From positions 110,399 through 174,398 of the forward strand of contig UBNQ01000037.1 of assembly GCA_900466875.1 (NCBI GenBank): 64,000 nt of DNA. Direction: 5' to 3'. Under the pieces are notes generated by a model that was given only the letters and a program-made list of their open reading frames with translations, did no database searches and was not told the origin of the DNA. Positions 35,080 to 44,987 of the stretch are shown here, piece after piece; positions within the stretch are counted from its first letter, which is position 1, and every line of letters begins with the position of its first letter. Position numbers and translations under genes: made by a program. The DNA is from Hyphomicrobiales bacterium (lineage in GTDB: Bacteria; Pseudomonadota; Alphaproteobacteria; Rhizobiales; Rhizobiaceae).

Positions 35080-36471
35080 TCATGCTCCGATCAGATTGCT
35101 GCTGCGGACATAGTTGGAGAGCGCGGCCGGTTCGCCGATCAGCACTCCGTCCCGATCCGTCAGCCCGATCTCGGAAAGCCATTGTTCGAACTCGGGCGCC
35201 GGCGGCCGCTTCAACGTCTCACGGCAATAGACGGCGTCGTGATGCGACAGCGACTGGTAGTTCAGCATGATGTCGTCTGCGCCCGGAACGGTGATGACGA
35301 AGTTGACGCCGGCCGCGCAGAGCAGCGTCAGCAGCGTATCCATGTCCTCCTGATCGGCATCGGCATGGTTGGTGTAACAAACGTCGACGCCCATCGGCAG
35401 GCCGAGCAGCTTGCCGCAGAAATGATCCTCGATACCGGCGCGGATGATCTGCTTGCCGTTGAACAGATATTCCGGCCCGATGAAGCCGACGACGGTATTG
35501 ACGAGCAGCGGATCGAACTCGCGGGCGACCGCATAGGCGCGCACCTCCATCGTCTGCTGGTCAACGCCGAAATGCGCGTCGGCAGAAAGGGCTGCCCCCT
35601 GCCCCGTCTCGAAATACATGACGTTTGCGCCCGGCATGCCGCGCTTCAGCGACCGCCCCGCCTCATGCGCTTCCTTCAAGAGCGCCAGATCGACCCCAAA
35701 ACCGCGATTGGCCTTTTCCGATCCCGCTACCGATTGGAAGACGAGATCGACCGGTGCGCCTCGTTCGATCGCATGGATTGCCGTCGTCACATGGCCGAGG
35801 CAGCAGGTCTGCGTGGGGATCGCCAGCTTCTCCCGCAGCTCATCAAGCAGCGACACGATGCGGATATAGTCTTCGGTACTGTCTGTCGCCGGATTGACGC
35901 CGATCACGGCATCGCCCGATCCCATCAAGAGCCCGTCGATGGCGGACGCGATGATGCCGCGGCTGTCGTCGGTCGGGTGGTTGGGCTGGTTGCGGGTGGA
36001 AAGCCGGCCGGCAAGGCCGATCGTGTTGCGGAAACGGGTTACAACGCGGCGTTTGGCCGACACTGCGATCATGTCCTGCAGCCGCATGATTTTCGACACG
36101 GCCGCGACCATTTCCGGCGTCAGCCCGAAGGTCACGGCCTCCAGCCGGTCATGCGTCGTCTCGGGCTTGAGCAGCCATTCTCGGAACTCACCGATGGTAA
36201 GCGACGAAACGGCGGAAAAAGCTTCAGGATCATGCCGTTCGGCGATCAGCCGCGAAACTTCGTCATCATCCGACGAGATCAGTTCGTCACCGAGGAACGC
36301 CTTCAACGGCAGATCGGCAAGCGCCATCTGGGCCGCCAGCCGCTCGACCGGGCCTTCCGCTGCTATGCCTGCCAGCTGGTCGCCGGAACGTTCCGGCGTC
36401 GCCTTCGCGAGAAGATCCTTCAGATCCTCGAAGCGAAAGACCGTCTGCTCGATCGTCGTTTTATAGGCCAT
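35080..36471 (-). CDS. eutB: Ethanolamine ammonia-lyase large subunit EutB
   Basis: Catalytic TIM-barrel subunit of the B12-dependent ethanolamine ammonia-lyase. It has 463 residues, the usual size. Recognisable family stretches are RVVTRFRNTIGLAGRLSTRNQPNHPTDD-like, GDAVIGVNPATDSTEDY and CLGHVTTAIHAIERGAPVDL. AAAGG stands about 10 bases before the ATG. No cobalamin riboswitch was seen in the 182 bases upstream. An ethanolamine importer and acetaldehyde dehydrogenase are not adjacent; the aldehyde dehydrogenase at 47941-49449 could serve, but this is speculative. Confidence 0.95.
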   Translation of the reverse strand: MAYKTTIEQTVFRFEDLKDLLAKATPERSGDQLAGIAAEGPVERLAAQMALADLPLKAFLGDELISSDDDEVSRLIAERHDPEAFSAVSSLTIGEFREWLLKPETTHDRLEAVTFGLTPEMVAAVSKIMRLQDMIAVSAKRRVVTRFRNTIGLAGRLSTRNQPNHPTDDSRGIIASAIDGLLMGSGDAVIGVNPATDSTEDYIRIVSLLDELREKLAIPTQTCCLGHVTTAIHAIERGAPVDLVFQSVAGSEKANRGFGVDLALLKEAHEAGRSLKRGMPGANVMYFETGQGAALSADAHFGVDQQTMEVRAYAVAREFDPLLVNTVVGFIGPEYLFNGKQIIRAGIEDHFCGKLLGLPMGVDVCYTNHADADQEDMDTLLTLLCAAGVNFVITVPGADDIMLNYQSLSHHDAVYCRETLKRPPAPEFEQWLSEIGLTDRDGVLIGEPAALSNYVRSSNLIGA

Positions 36472-36653
36472 GCAGGATCAACCTTTGATAAGGTTCGGTG
36501 ATGACTTTAGGCCTCCCGGATGCGCCGGCACCCTCCAGACCGGCGCGCCCGTCCCGATTAAGCACGACAAACAGCTCGCTTTTCAAGGTCAATCTTGATC
36601 CGGCGAAGCGGAGATGTGCTTGACCTCCCGGCGCGGTCCAATATCTACGCGGC

Positions 36654-37454
36654 ATGGATTCTCACGACACTCAGCACCAGTCCCGTTTCGATCTCAATTC
36701 TCTGCGGGAAACCATCCGCCGCATAGCCAAGGGCCGCGATACCGCAGCCTTGCGCTGGCAGGCGCTGCTTGCCTTCATCGACATCTGCATTCTCACCTTT
36801 TTCCTGGCCGGCCCCTATCTGCGCGACGGGCCGTCATACCTGATCATCGACTACATGATCGCGGTCTGGGTTGGTGCGGAACTGGCAGCCCGTTCGCTCG
36901 CCGCGCCATCCATCGGGCGCTTCTTGAAAATGCCGATGACCTGGGTCGATCTCGTCATTCTCGCGACCCTGCTGTTTCCCGATACGCTCTTCAACTTCGC
37001 CTTCCTGCGCGTCATGCGGATCTGGGCGATCGGCAGAAGCCCGCTTCTGAAGGAAATCATGCGCCGCTTCGGCTGCCTGCATCTGGAAGACGTGACCCGC
37101 GCGTGCCTAAACTTCGCAGTCTTCCTCTTCATGGTGACGGGCTTCGTCTACACAACCTTTTTCTACGACCGCCCAACCGGGGAAGGTTTTGTCGACGCGC
37201 TCTATTTCACCGTCGCGACCATCACCACCACCGGCTTCGGCGACATCACGCTTCCCGGCACGCTCGGCAAGCTGACCTCCGTTCTCACCATGATCATCGG
37301 CATTTCGCTGTTCGTCAGACTGGCGCAGGCGATCGTTCGGCCACACAAGGTGCGCTTTGCCTGCCCCGAATGCGGCCTGCAGCGGCATGATACCGACGCC
37401 GTGCATTGCAAGGCATGCGGCCACCTGCTGAACATTCCCGACGAAGGCGTCTGA
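36654..37454 (+). CDS. Six-helix potassium channel with C-terminal zinc ribbon
   Basis: Inner-membrane ion channel of the voltage-gated type. Hydrophobic segments lie at about 36-55, 62-80, 97-110 and 150-170. The S4-like FLRVMRIWAIGRSPLLKEIMRR (117-138) carries several Arg/Lys. The pore loop TTTGFGD (191-197) is a potassium filter variant, with a last helix at 206-228. The tail has CPEC (237-240) and CKAC (252-255), a zinc ribbon that could sense metal or redox state. It has 266 residues. It is divergent from eutB. Confidence 0.83.
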   Translation: MDSHDTQHQSRFDLNSLRETIRRIAKGRDTAALRWQALLAFIDICILTFFLAGPYLRDGPSYLIIDYMIAVWVGAELAARSLAAPSIGRFLKMPMTWVDLVILATLLFPDTLFNFAFLRVMRIWAIGRSPLLKEIMRRFGCLHLEDVTRACLNFAVFLFMVTGFVYTTFFYDRPTGEGFVDALYFTVATITTTGFGDITLPGTLGKLTSVLTMIIGISLFVRLAQAIVRPHKVRFACPECGLQRHDTDAVHCKACGHLLNIPDEGV

Positions 37455-37565
37455 GGGTGATATAGGCATCATCCGATGACGTGATGATTGGCTCTTCGTG
37501 TCGTATATCGACTGGGCCGGATGACGAACTGCCGCTAATCTCCCCCGCATATTCAGGAGACGGCA

Positions 37566-40127
37566 ATGGCAGAATTTCCAACGAAGGCGAAAGTGGTCAT
37601 CATCGGTCTGGGCGGCATCGTCGGCGCCTCGATCGCCCACCATCTGGTGGAACGCGGCTGGGACGATATTGTCGGCATCGACAAATCCGGCATCCCGACC
37701 GATATCGGCTCCACCGCCCATGCCTCGGATTTCTGCTACACGACGAGCCACGACTACCTGTCGGTCTGGACGACCCAGTATTCGATCGATTTCTACGAAA
37801 AGATGGGCCACTACGCCCGCATCGGCGGATTGGAAGTGGCGCGTACCGGCGATGATCTCTGGATGGAGGAGATCAAGCGCAAGCTGACCTCGGCAAAAGC
37901 TTTTGGAACCCGCGCCCATTACGTATCTCCCGCCGAGATCAAGGAGAAATTCCCGCTGATCGAGGAAGATCAGGTCCAGGGCGGGATGTTCGATCCCGAT
38001 GCCGGCCTTGTCATCCCCCGCTCTCAGACCGTTGCCGGAAAGCTGGTCGACGCCGCCGAAAAGGCCGGCAAGCTGAAAGTCTTCGGCAATACGCCGGCGA
38101 CTTCGCTGATCGTCGAGAATGGCCGCATCAAGGGTGTCGTCACCCATCGCGGCACGATCATCGCCGATCACGTCATCGTCTGCGCCGGCATTTGGGGCCG
38201 GCTGATTGCCGAAATGGTCGGTGAAGACCTGCCCGTCATGCCGGTCGACCACCCGCTCACCTTCTTCGGCCCGTTCAACGAGTTCGCCGGCACGGGCAAG
38301 GAGATCGGCTATCCGCTCCTGCGCGATCAGGGCAATTCTGCCTATATGCGCGACACTGGCGACCCGAACACGACCGAGGGCGGGCAGATCGAATGGGGGT
38401 ATTATGAGACCGACAATCCGCGCCTCTGCCACCCGCGCGACATTCTTGAAAAGCACGAGGCGCGCCTGTCGCCCTCGCAGCGCGACCTCGACATGGAGCA
38501 GATCCTGACGCCGCTGGAGCGCGCGATGGAGCTGACCCCGATCCTCGGCGAACTGGGCTATAACGAAGGCCATTCCTTCAACGGCCTGCTGCAGGTTTCC
38601 GCCGCCGGAGGCCCGTCCTGCGGGGAAAGCCAGAAGGTCCGCGGCCTCTGGTATTGCGTGGCGATCTGGGTCAAGGACGGTCCGGCCTACGGCAAGCTGA
38701 TCGCAGACTGGATGACCGGCGGACGCACGGAGGTCGACCACAACTCCATCGATTATTCCCGCTTCTACCCGCACCAGCTGACCGAAGAGTTTATCGAAGG
38801 CCGCACCCGCGAGGCCGCGCAAAAGATCTACTTCCCGGCCGTCCACCCGCGCGAACCCTATGCCACCGGCCGCGGCGCCAAACGCTCGCCCTTCCATGAG
38901 CGCGAGAGGGAGCTTGGCGGCTATTTCATGGAACTCGGCGGCTGGGAACGCGCCCATGGCTACGCCGCAAACGCGCATCTTCTGGAAAAATACGGCAGCC
39001 AAGTGCCGGTGCGCGAAAACGAATGGGACAATCGTCATTTCTGGCGTGTCTCCAACGCCGAACATCTGGCGATGAGCGAGGATTGCGGCGTCGTCAATCT
39101 GTCCCACTTCCACATGGTCGATATCGAAGGCCCCGACCATGTCGAGCTGCTCGAATGGCTGTGTGCGGCCAAAATCGGCGGTGACGCCAATATCGGCAAG
39201 GGCATCTACACCCACTTCCTCGACGACGAGGGCATGGTGCGCGCCGACTTCACGGTGTTCCGACTGGAGGACCGCTGCCGTCTGGTGAACGGCGCAGATG
39301 CAGGCCCGCGCGATTTTCACTACATGAAACGCGTGGCCGAAGATCGCGGCCTTGATGTCACCATCACCGACGTCTCGGAAAAATTCATCACCATCGGCAT
39401 CTGGGGACCGAATGCCCGTGAGACGCTGAAGAAGGTCGTCACCGACCCGGCCGGACTCGACATCGAGAACTTCGCCTTCGCGGCGATCAAGCCGATCGAG
39501 ATCGCCGGCAAACCGGTCACCGCCTTCCGCATTTCCTATGTCGGCGAACAGGGCTGGGAACTGCATATGAAATACGACGACGGTCTGGCCGTTTGGGATG
39601 CGCTGCGCGGCACCGGCGTCATGGCCTTCGGCGTCGAAACCTATGCCAATTCCCGCCGCATGGAAAAAAGCCTGCGCCTGCAGAACGGCGATCTTCTGAC
39701 ACAGTACAATCTGATCGAAGCCGATCTCGCCCGTCCCAAGGTCAAGGAAGCCGATTTCCGCGGCAAGGCGAAACACCTCGAATACAAGGCAAGGGACCAC
39801 CAACCAGCCATGCTCTGCACGCTGGTGATGACCGACAACACGGATGCGAGCGGCGTGAAGCGCTACCCGGTCGGCTCCATGCCGGTGATCGACCCGGATA
39901 CCGGCAAGACGCTGGTCGATGAGTTGGGCCGCATCTCTTACACGACCTCGGTCGCCTACGGGCCGACGATCGGCAGGAACATCGCGCTGGCTTACCTGCC
40001 TTGGGATTACTGCCAGGTCGGCCGTAAGTTTGTGGTCAACTATTTTAACGAGGATTTCCCGGTGGAGGTGGCAGCGGTGGGTTACAAGCCGCTGTACGAT
40101 CCGGAAAATTTAAAGCCACGGACGTAG
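37566..40127 (+). CDS. FAD-dependent dimethylglycine/sarcosine dehydrogenase-like protein with GcvT domain
   Basis: An 853-residue two-part enzyme. The N-terminal half (about 1-400) is a DAO-type flavin oxidoreductase with the dinucleotide motif VVIIGLGGIVGASIA and a GSTAH segment whose His may hold covalent FAD. The C-terminal half (about 460-850) is an aminomethyltransferase (GcvT) that would pass the released one-carbon unit to tetrahydrofolate. Such fusions oxidise dimethylglycine, sarcosine or related N-methyl amines in choline breakdown. TCAGGAGACGGCA precedes the ATG. The precise substrate is open. Confidence 0.87.
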   Translation: MAEFPTKAKVVIIGLGGIVGASIAHHLVERGWDDIVGIDKSGIPTDIGSTAHASDFCYTTSHDYLSVWTTQYSIDFYEKMGHYARIGGLEVARTGDDLWMEEIKRKLTSAKAFGTRAHYVSPAEIKEKFPLIEEDQVQGGMFDPDAGLVIPRSQTVAGKLVDAAEKAGKLKVFGNTPATSLIVENGRIKGVVTHRGTIIADHVIVCAGIWGRLIAEMVGEDLPVMPVDHPLTFFGPFNEFAGTGKEIGYPLLRDQGNSAYMRDTGDPNTTEGGQIEWGYYETDNPRLCHPRDILEKHEARLSPSQRDLDMEQILTPLERAMELTPILGELGYNEGHSFNGLLQVSAAGGPSCGESQKVRGLWYCVAIWVKDGPAYGKLIADWMTGGRTEVDHNSIDYSRFYPHQLTEEFIEGRTREAAQKIYFPAVHPREPYATGRGAKRSPFHERERELGGYFMELGGWERAHGYAANAHLLEKYGSQVPVRENEWDNRHFWRVSNAEHLAMSEDCGVVNLSHFHMVDIEGPDHVELLEWLCAAKIGGDANIGKGIYTHFLDDEGMVRADFTVFRLEDRCRLVNGADAGPRDFHYMKRVAEDRGLDVTITDVSEKFITIGIWGPNARETLKKVVTDPAGLDIENFAFAAIKPIEIAGKPVTAFRISYVGEQGWELHMKYDDGLAVWDALRGTGVMAFGVETYANSRRMEKSLRLQNGDLLTQYNLIEADLARPKVKEADFRGKAKHLEYKARDHQPAMLCTLVMTDNTDASGVKRYPVGSMPVIDPDTGKTLVDELGRISYTTSVAYGPTIGRNIALAYLPWDYCQVGRKFVVNYFNEDFPVEVAAVGYKPLYDPENLKPRT

Positions 40128-40135
40128 CCACAAAT

Positions 40136-40254
40136 TCCCTCATTCCTGTGCTTGTCACAGGAATCCAGCCAGCCCAAGTCTTTGGGCTGAAAAGAGTCTT
40201 CTCGCCGCGCAGACGCGCGTCGGCTGGATTCCTGTCACAAGGACAGGAATGAGG
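40136..40254. repeat. Palindromic intergenic repeat, family A, copy 1
   Basis: This 119-base element begins 9 bases after the GcvT-type gene. Its ends are near-perfect inverted repeats: 40136-40170 against 40221-40254, with a few mismatches. A second copy lies at 58650-58771. Both share an inner segment around AAGTC...GAAAGRACTCTT. The pattern resembles the small palindromic mosaic elements (RIME type) of rhizobial genomes. It may stop or stabilise the upstream transcript. Confidence 0.85.
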
Positions 40255-40285
40255 ACAGTGGGTGCAGCCCGCTCATCAAACAACC

Positions 40286-41677
40286 TCAAGCGCTCTGTCG
40301 ATGCCCGACCTCGGCACCACCTGCCAGCTCACTCGCAATTTCTTCCGCCACCTTTTTCGCCTGGTTGCGGATATCCGGCACCGCGGTAATTTCCCAGAAC
40401 TGGCCGGCAGTCAGTGCGCCGACGGCATAGAGCCTTTGCCGCACCGTTCCATCCGGACAACAGATGCGCGACCGGGCGTCGACGCTGACACCGAGGCCCA
40501 GCCGGTCCATGCCGATCACCGACGTCTCGCACATCTGCTGCAACAGCGGCGAATGGGCGATGCCGGCGCGTTCCATGCCCGTACAGTTGACGATCCAGTC
40601 GACGGCGATCTCGTGTGTCTCGGGTGTCCCGCGTTTGCGGAACCGGATGCCGATCCGACCGCCGGCCTCTCTGATCTCGCGAATGAAACCGGCTGGGACC
40701 GTGACCGTGCCGTCGTCGATCAACGGCTTGAAACGCGACCAGACCGGTGGCGCCAGACGATGCCGGTGGATATTCCACCAGGCGAGCGCATGACGCATGA
40801 AGCGCGACCGTTGCGCATCATTCAGCTCCTGCCAGAGATGCTGCGTGCGGTGCCTCAACCCATCCATCAGCCCGCGCCAGTCCGCGCCTTCGCGCACCTG
40901 AGCCCGGAAGCCGGCAAGGATCTCGCTGATCTCGCGCCCTGCTGCAGGCAGGCGAGGTTCGACCGGCTCCGGCTTGATCGTGCTGTGCGGGTGCGGAACG
41001 AGGCCACGACGCGAAATCACGTGGATCCTGCCGCGATGTCCGTGCGAACGGAGCGACAGGACCTGATCGACCATCGTCAGGCCGGAACCGAGAATGCAGA
41101 TATCGTCATCGGGTTTGACGGATGAGAGCCAGCCGAGCCGCCAGGGGTTCTGCACGATCCGGTGCCGCATCTTTTCCGGTATGAGGTCCGAGGCGATCGG
41201 CAGTTCCGCATTGCCGACACCGAGGCAGAGCGCGACATTCCTCGCCCGCAGCACCGTATCATTGTCGAGATGGAACTCGACATCCGTGTCACCCGGCATC
41301 ATGCAGGCGGTCGCCTTCGCCTTGATGAAATCGACAGCGACACGGTCATCCCGGCGGCGCAGCAGCGATGCGAGCCGGTCCCTGAGATAAAGCCCGTAAT
41401 CGCCGCGTGCCGCAAAATAATCGCCAACCGGCTTGCGGCCCTTTTCCTTCAGCCAGTCGATAAAATCGTCAGGTTCATCGGGAAAGGCACTCATCCGCGC
41501 GGCCGGTACATTGAGCCTATGCAGATAGAATTCGCTGCGATAGGCCGTGCCGCGGCCGAAACCCGGATCGTCGCCGATAATGGCAATAGACTTGTCCGGG
41601 CCGAGCTGGCGAAGAAGGTTGATCGTCAAGGCAATGGCGGAAAAACCGGAACCGACTACAGCGACGTCATAGGTCAA
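40286..41677 (-). CDS. YdhS-like FAD/NAD(P)-binding oxidoreductase
   Basis: Predicted flavoprotein of the COG4529 (YdhS) family, function not established. The N-terminal FAD motif is VVGSGFSAIALTINLL (residues 7-22). Family features GRGTAYRSEFYLHRLNVPAARMS and the second nucleotide-binding ICILGSGLTMVDQVLSL follow. It has 463 residues. The ribosome binding site is weak. It stands alone between a repeat element and the glucose dehydrogenase gene. Confidence 0.78.
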   Translation of the reverse strand: MTYDVAVVGSGFSAIALTINLLRQLGPDKSIAIIGDDPGFGRGTAYRSEFYLHRLNVPAARMSAFPDEPDDFIDWLKEKGRKPVGDYFAARGDYGLYLRDRLASLLRRRDDRVAVDFIKAKATACMMPGDTDVEFHLDNDTVLRARNVALCLGVGNAELPIASDLIPEKMRHRIVQNPWRLGWLSSVKPDDDICILGSGLTMVDQVLSLRSHGHRGRIHVISRRGLVPHPHSTIKPEPVEPRLPAAGREISEILAGFRAQVREGADWRGLMDGLRHRTQHLWQELNDAQRSRFMRHALAWWNIHRHRLAPPVWSRFKPLIDDGTVTVPAGFIREIREAGGRIGIRFRKRGTPETHEIAVDWIVNCTGMERAGIAHSPLLQQMCETSVIGMDRLGLGVSVDARSRICCPDGTVRQRLYAVGALTAGQFWEITAVPDIRNQAKKVAEEIASELAGGAEVGHRQSA

Positions 41678-41818
41678 GGGTCAACTCCTGCTCTATTTCG
41701 GGAAGCCGGTCGCCATCCCCATGGCTCCCGTTATCACTACCAGCCTAGTCGGGATTGAGCGCGTGTAAAGCCCTCGTTTCTGTCAGCCACAAGCGAGAGC
41801 CAGCATCATAAACGGAAA

Positions 41819-41846
41819 AGCCGCGACATGTTTCCATGCCGCGGCT
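41819..41846 (-). terminator. Terminator of gcd
   Basis: A 12-base stem (41819-41830 with 41835-41846, one wobble pair) has a TTTC loop and is followed on the minus strand by TTTTCCGTTT. It lies 26 bases after the gcd stop. Confidence 0.75.
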
Positions 41847-41871
41847 CCAATATCGATACACTGCGGATCGA

Positions 41872-44301
41872 TCAATCCGGCAGGGCGTAGGCGATCACGT
41901 AATCGCCACGGTCCGGCGACTGGCGAGCACCGCCGGCCGAGATGACCACATACTGCTTGCCGGTTTTCGGTGACTTGTAGGTCATCGGCGTGCCCTGGCT
42001 GCCAACCGGCATGCGGGCCTTCCAGATTTCCTTGCCCGTGGCCGAGTCGAAGGCGCGCAGATAATAGTCCTGCGTGGCTGCGAAGAAGACAAGGCCGCCC
42101 TGGGTGGCAAGTGAACCGCCGATGGTCGGCATGCCAATGGGGATCGGAAGACCCATCTTGATGCCGAACGGACCAGTATCCTGAACGGTACCGAGCGGAA
42201 CCTGCCACTTGATCTTCTGGCTATCCATGTCGATTGCCGTCAGAGAACCGTAAGGAGGTTCCTGACAAGGAATGCCAAGCGCCGACAGGAAACGATTCTT
42301 GTCGACCGCATAGGGCGTGCCTTTCATCGGCACGAGGCCCATGACGGTGTTGGTGGCTTCCGAACCGCTTGCGACGGCGGTGGTCGGTGCGGCTTCCTTC
42401 ATCTGGATCCACAGGCCGAGGCGCATGTCGTTGACGAAGATGGTGTTCGTCACCGGGTCGGTGGAGAAACCGCCCCAGTTCATGCCACCCAGCGAACCAG
42501 GGAAGTTGAGCGCCAGATCGGTACCAGGAACCGTATAGACACCGTCATAACGCATGCCCTTGAAGGCGATACGGCACAACAGCTGGTCGAACGGCGTCGC
42601 ACCCCACATGTCGCTTTCGGTCAGCGTCTGTGCGCCGATCTGCGGCATGCCGACCGACAGTTTCTGCGTCGGCGCATAGGGTTCGTTGGGGATTTTGCCC
42701 GGAACGACCGGAACGTCCGCAACTTCCGTCAGCGGCTGGCCGGTGGCGCGGTCAAGCACCCAGATCTGGCCGGCCTTGGTGCCGAATGTCAAAGCGGGAA
42801 CCGTGGAACCGTCCTTCTTCTTGAAGTCGATGAAGGAGGGCTGCATCGGGGTGTCGAAGTCCCAGAGGTCGTTGTGAACCGTCTGGTAGACCCACTTTTC
42901 GCGGCCTGTCGTCGCATCGAGCGCCAGCATGGAAGCGCCGTATTTGTGGTCGAGCGCGGTGCGGGTTGCACCGTAAAGGTCGACCGAGGGGCTGCCGACC
43001 GGCAGGAACACCGTGTTGGATTCCGCGTCATAGGACGTGCCGGCCCAGACGTTCGGGGTCGAACGCGTATAGGTCTGGCCTTCCGGCGGAAGCTTGGTGA
43101 TCTCCGGGTTGCCCGGATCGAATGCCCAGCGAAGTTCGCCGGTGACAACATCGAAGCCACGCATGACGCCGCCCGGCATATCCACCTGGACGTTGTCGGC
43201 GATACGGCCGCCGATAATGATCGTCGTACCGGCCACCGTCGGGGCTGCCGTCAGAACATATTGCGGGTCAGCAGCGGCACCGAGACCAACCTTCAGGTCG
43301 ACGCGGCCATTGGTGCCGAAATCCGGGCAAAATGCGCCGGTGTCAGCATCCAGCGCGATCAGTTCGGCGGTGATCGTGTTCATGATGATGCGGCGCTGGC
43401 AAAGTGCACCTTCGGCAACCGTCACCGGGGTAACCGGCGTCGAACCATCGACTGTCGGCTGCACAAGCGGTGCGGCTGCGTCGAAATAGGCGAGACCGCG
43501 GCAACGCATCCAGACGGACGATTTTGCGTTGATCTCGTTCTTCCAGATTTCCTTGCCGGTATCGGCTTCAATCGCGATGACGTTGTTGTGCGGTGTGCAC
43601 AGATATACGCGGTTACCGACCTGCAGAGGCGTCAGCTGGTCTTCGGCACCGCCGCCGCCGGGGCTGATCGGGGTATCACCGGTCCGGTAAGTCCAGGCGA
43701 CCTGAAGGTCCTTGACGTTGTCGCGGGTGATCTGGTCGAGCGCTGCGAAGCGCGAGCCGCCGTTGGTGTTGCCGTAGGCTTCCCAGTTCTTCTGCTCCTT
43801 GGCCGGATCGACCGGCGTCAGGCCGGCAGGCGTGCCGTTGAAGGCGACCGTCGGATGCGGCACGAACATGCCCGCAAAGCCTGCGGCCGAGGCGATGGCA
43901 AGAACTGCAGCGAGCGCCAGGGACGGCGCAGTGGCCGGCGACTTTCCGGCAGCCTTGCGCAGCAGCGGGAAGGACAAGGTGATGACCGTCGCGCCGACGC
44001 CGAAGGCGAGAAGGCGGGAAATCAGCGGCCAGAATTCGAGGCCTGCATCCCAGACCGCCCAGACGATGGTGGCGATGGTCACGAGGCCGAAAAGAAGTGC
44101 GCCTGCGGGCTTGCGCACAATGACGAGCAGGCCCGCCACGACGAGCGCGATACCGGACAGCACGAAATAAAGGCTGCCGCCGAGCATGGCGAGTTTGGCT
44201 CCGCCTACGGCAAAGAAAAGGCCGGCGAGAACGAGTACGGCGCCGAGCACGAACAGCCAGACTTTGGCTATCGCGGACAGGGTGCCCTTAGAGGTTTCCA
44301 T
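41872..44301 (-). CDS. gcd: Membrane-bound PQQ-dependent glucose dehydrogenase
   Basis: Quinoprotein that oxidises glucose (or quinate/shikimate in relatives) in the periplasm and passes electrons to ubiquinone. Residues about 10-150 form five membrane helices; residues about 160-809 form the eight-bladed beta-propeller. Marks are NWEAYGNTNGGSRFAALDQI, WTYRTGD and the late TQDYYLRAFDSATGKEIWKARMPVG. The 809 residues match Gcd. I start at the ATG at 44301, with GGAG 7 bases upstream. No pqq synthesis genes are in the window. Gluconate production is often linked to phosphate solubilisation. Confidence 0.92.
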   Translation of the reverse strand: METSKGTLSAIAKVWLFVLGAVLVLAGLFFAVGGAKLAMLGGSLYFVLSGIALVVAGLLVIVRKPAGALLFGLVTIATIVWAVWDAGLEFWPLISRLLAFGVGATVITLSFPLLRKAAGKSPATAPSLALAAVLAIASAAGFAGMFVPHPTVAFNGTPAGLTPVDPAKEQKNWEAYGNTNGGSRFAALDQITRDNVKDLQVAWTYRTGDTPISPGGGGAEDQLTPLQVGNRVYLCTPHNNVIAIEADTGKEIWKNEINAKSSVWMRCRGLAYFDAAAPLVQPTVDGSTPVTPVTVAEGALCQRRIIMNTITAELIALDADTGAFCPDFGTNGRVDLKVGLGAAADPQYVLTAAPTVAGTTIIIGGRIADNVQVDMPGGVMRGFDVVTGELRWAFDPGNPEITKLPPEGQTYTRSTPNVWAGTSYDAESNTVFLPVGSPSVDLYGATRTALDHKYGASMLALDATTGREKWVYQTVHNDLWDFDTPMQPSFIDFKKKDGSTVPALTFGTKAGQIWVLDRATGQPLTEVADVPVVPGKIPNEPYAPTQKLSVGMPQIGAQTLTESDMWGATPFDQLLCRIAFKGMRYDGVYTVPGTDLALNFPGSLGGMNWGGFSTDPVTNTIFVNDMRLGLWIQMKEAAPTTAVASGSEATNTVMGLVPMKGTPYAVDKNRFLSALGIPCQEPPYGSLTAIDMDSQKIKWQVPLGTVQDTGPFGIKMGLPIPIGMPTIGGSLATQGGLVFFAATQDYYLRAFDSATGKEIWKARMPVGSQGTPMTYKSPKTGKQYVVISAGGARQSPDRGDYVIAYALPD

Positions 44302-44711
44302 GGGTGTCTCCAGCTCCAATTGCAGATTCGACAGTGTCGACAGTCGAAGGCCACAGCAGTGCCGTCAGGAGCGGAGAAGGTAATCAAGTTCAGTACCGTG
44401 CTTCTGTCGAAGAAACGCAGGCGGCGAGCCGAATGATTGCAATCGGCGGGTCGGAGGCGTCCCTTGCTAGGGCTTCGAGGCTTCGCTGTCCACGCCCTCC
44501 CCGCGCAGCAACGGCAGGCACATCATGCCCGCAGCTGCGGTATAACGCCGCCTGCGGCAAAATGGCAAGAAGATGTATGTACTATTCCTTACAAAAACTA
44601 TTCGCGATTTTGAAGGCCTCTCAAGCAATTGATTCAATTGGGCTTAACGGCCGAATTGAAGCAAGCATCGTTTCAGTGGGAGATAGCGATGCTCGGCTGA
44701 TCCGACGGCAT
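44302..44711. other. Intergenic region upstream of gcd
   Basis: This 410-base stretch holds no convincing gene. It should contain the gcd promoter, and any terminator of the upstream minus-strand pair. A relatively AT-rich part at 44580-44650 contains repeated CAATTG (44626 and 44635). No known operator is recognised. Confidence 0.45.
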
Positions 44712-44987
44712 CTATCGCTGCTCGACAGCGTAAAAAGTGCGAAGTGTCCGCACTTCTCTTTTCTCGATACGCAGAGGCCCGCCCATTTCGACAAGCGCAT
44801 TGAGCTCTCTCAGCACCAGAGCATGAGCGACGCCGAGAAGACGCGCGAAAGTGCGGCTGTCGCGGGCAATCCCCTCCTCGGCACCGACGATCAGCGCCGC
44901 CTGCAACGCCGTCAACCGCGGATCTTTCGCCTGCCGCTCTTCAACCAGCAGGAGAAACCGGTCCGTTTGATCCCGATCCTCGCTCAC
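44712..44987 (-). CDS. Small protein translationally coupled to the YdeP-type oxidoreductase
   Basis: A 91-residue protein of unknown function, largely helical, with no membrane segment. The central stretch TFARLLGVAHALVLRELNALVEMG followed by LRIEKREVRTLRTFYAV looks like a small winged helix-turn-helix. The start is GTG, overlapping the upstream gene's stop as GTGA. Such coupling suggests joint action or regulation with the molybdenum enzyme. I recognise no named family. Confidence 0.68.
   Translation of the reverse strand: MSEDRDQTDRFLLLVEERQAKDPRLTALQAALIVGAEEGIARDSRTFARLLGVAHALVLRELNALVEMGGPLRIEKREVRTLRTFYAVEQR

Noticed and set aside
35050..36501. Open frame of 483 codons on the plus strand
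   Set aside because: Antisense of eutB, which is certain.
36472..36653. Cobalamin riboswitch before eutB
   Set aside because: I looked for the B12-box sequence and found none in this short region.
37107..39803. Open frame of 898 codons on the minus strand
   Set aside because: It lies opposite the GcvT-type flavoprotein gene, whose product has clear domains. It has no recognisable product and reflects high GC codon bias.
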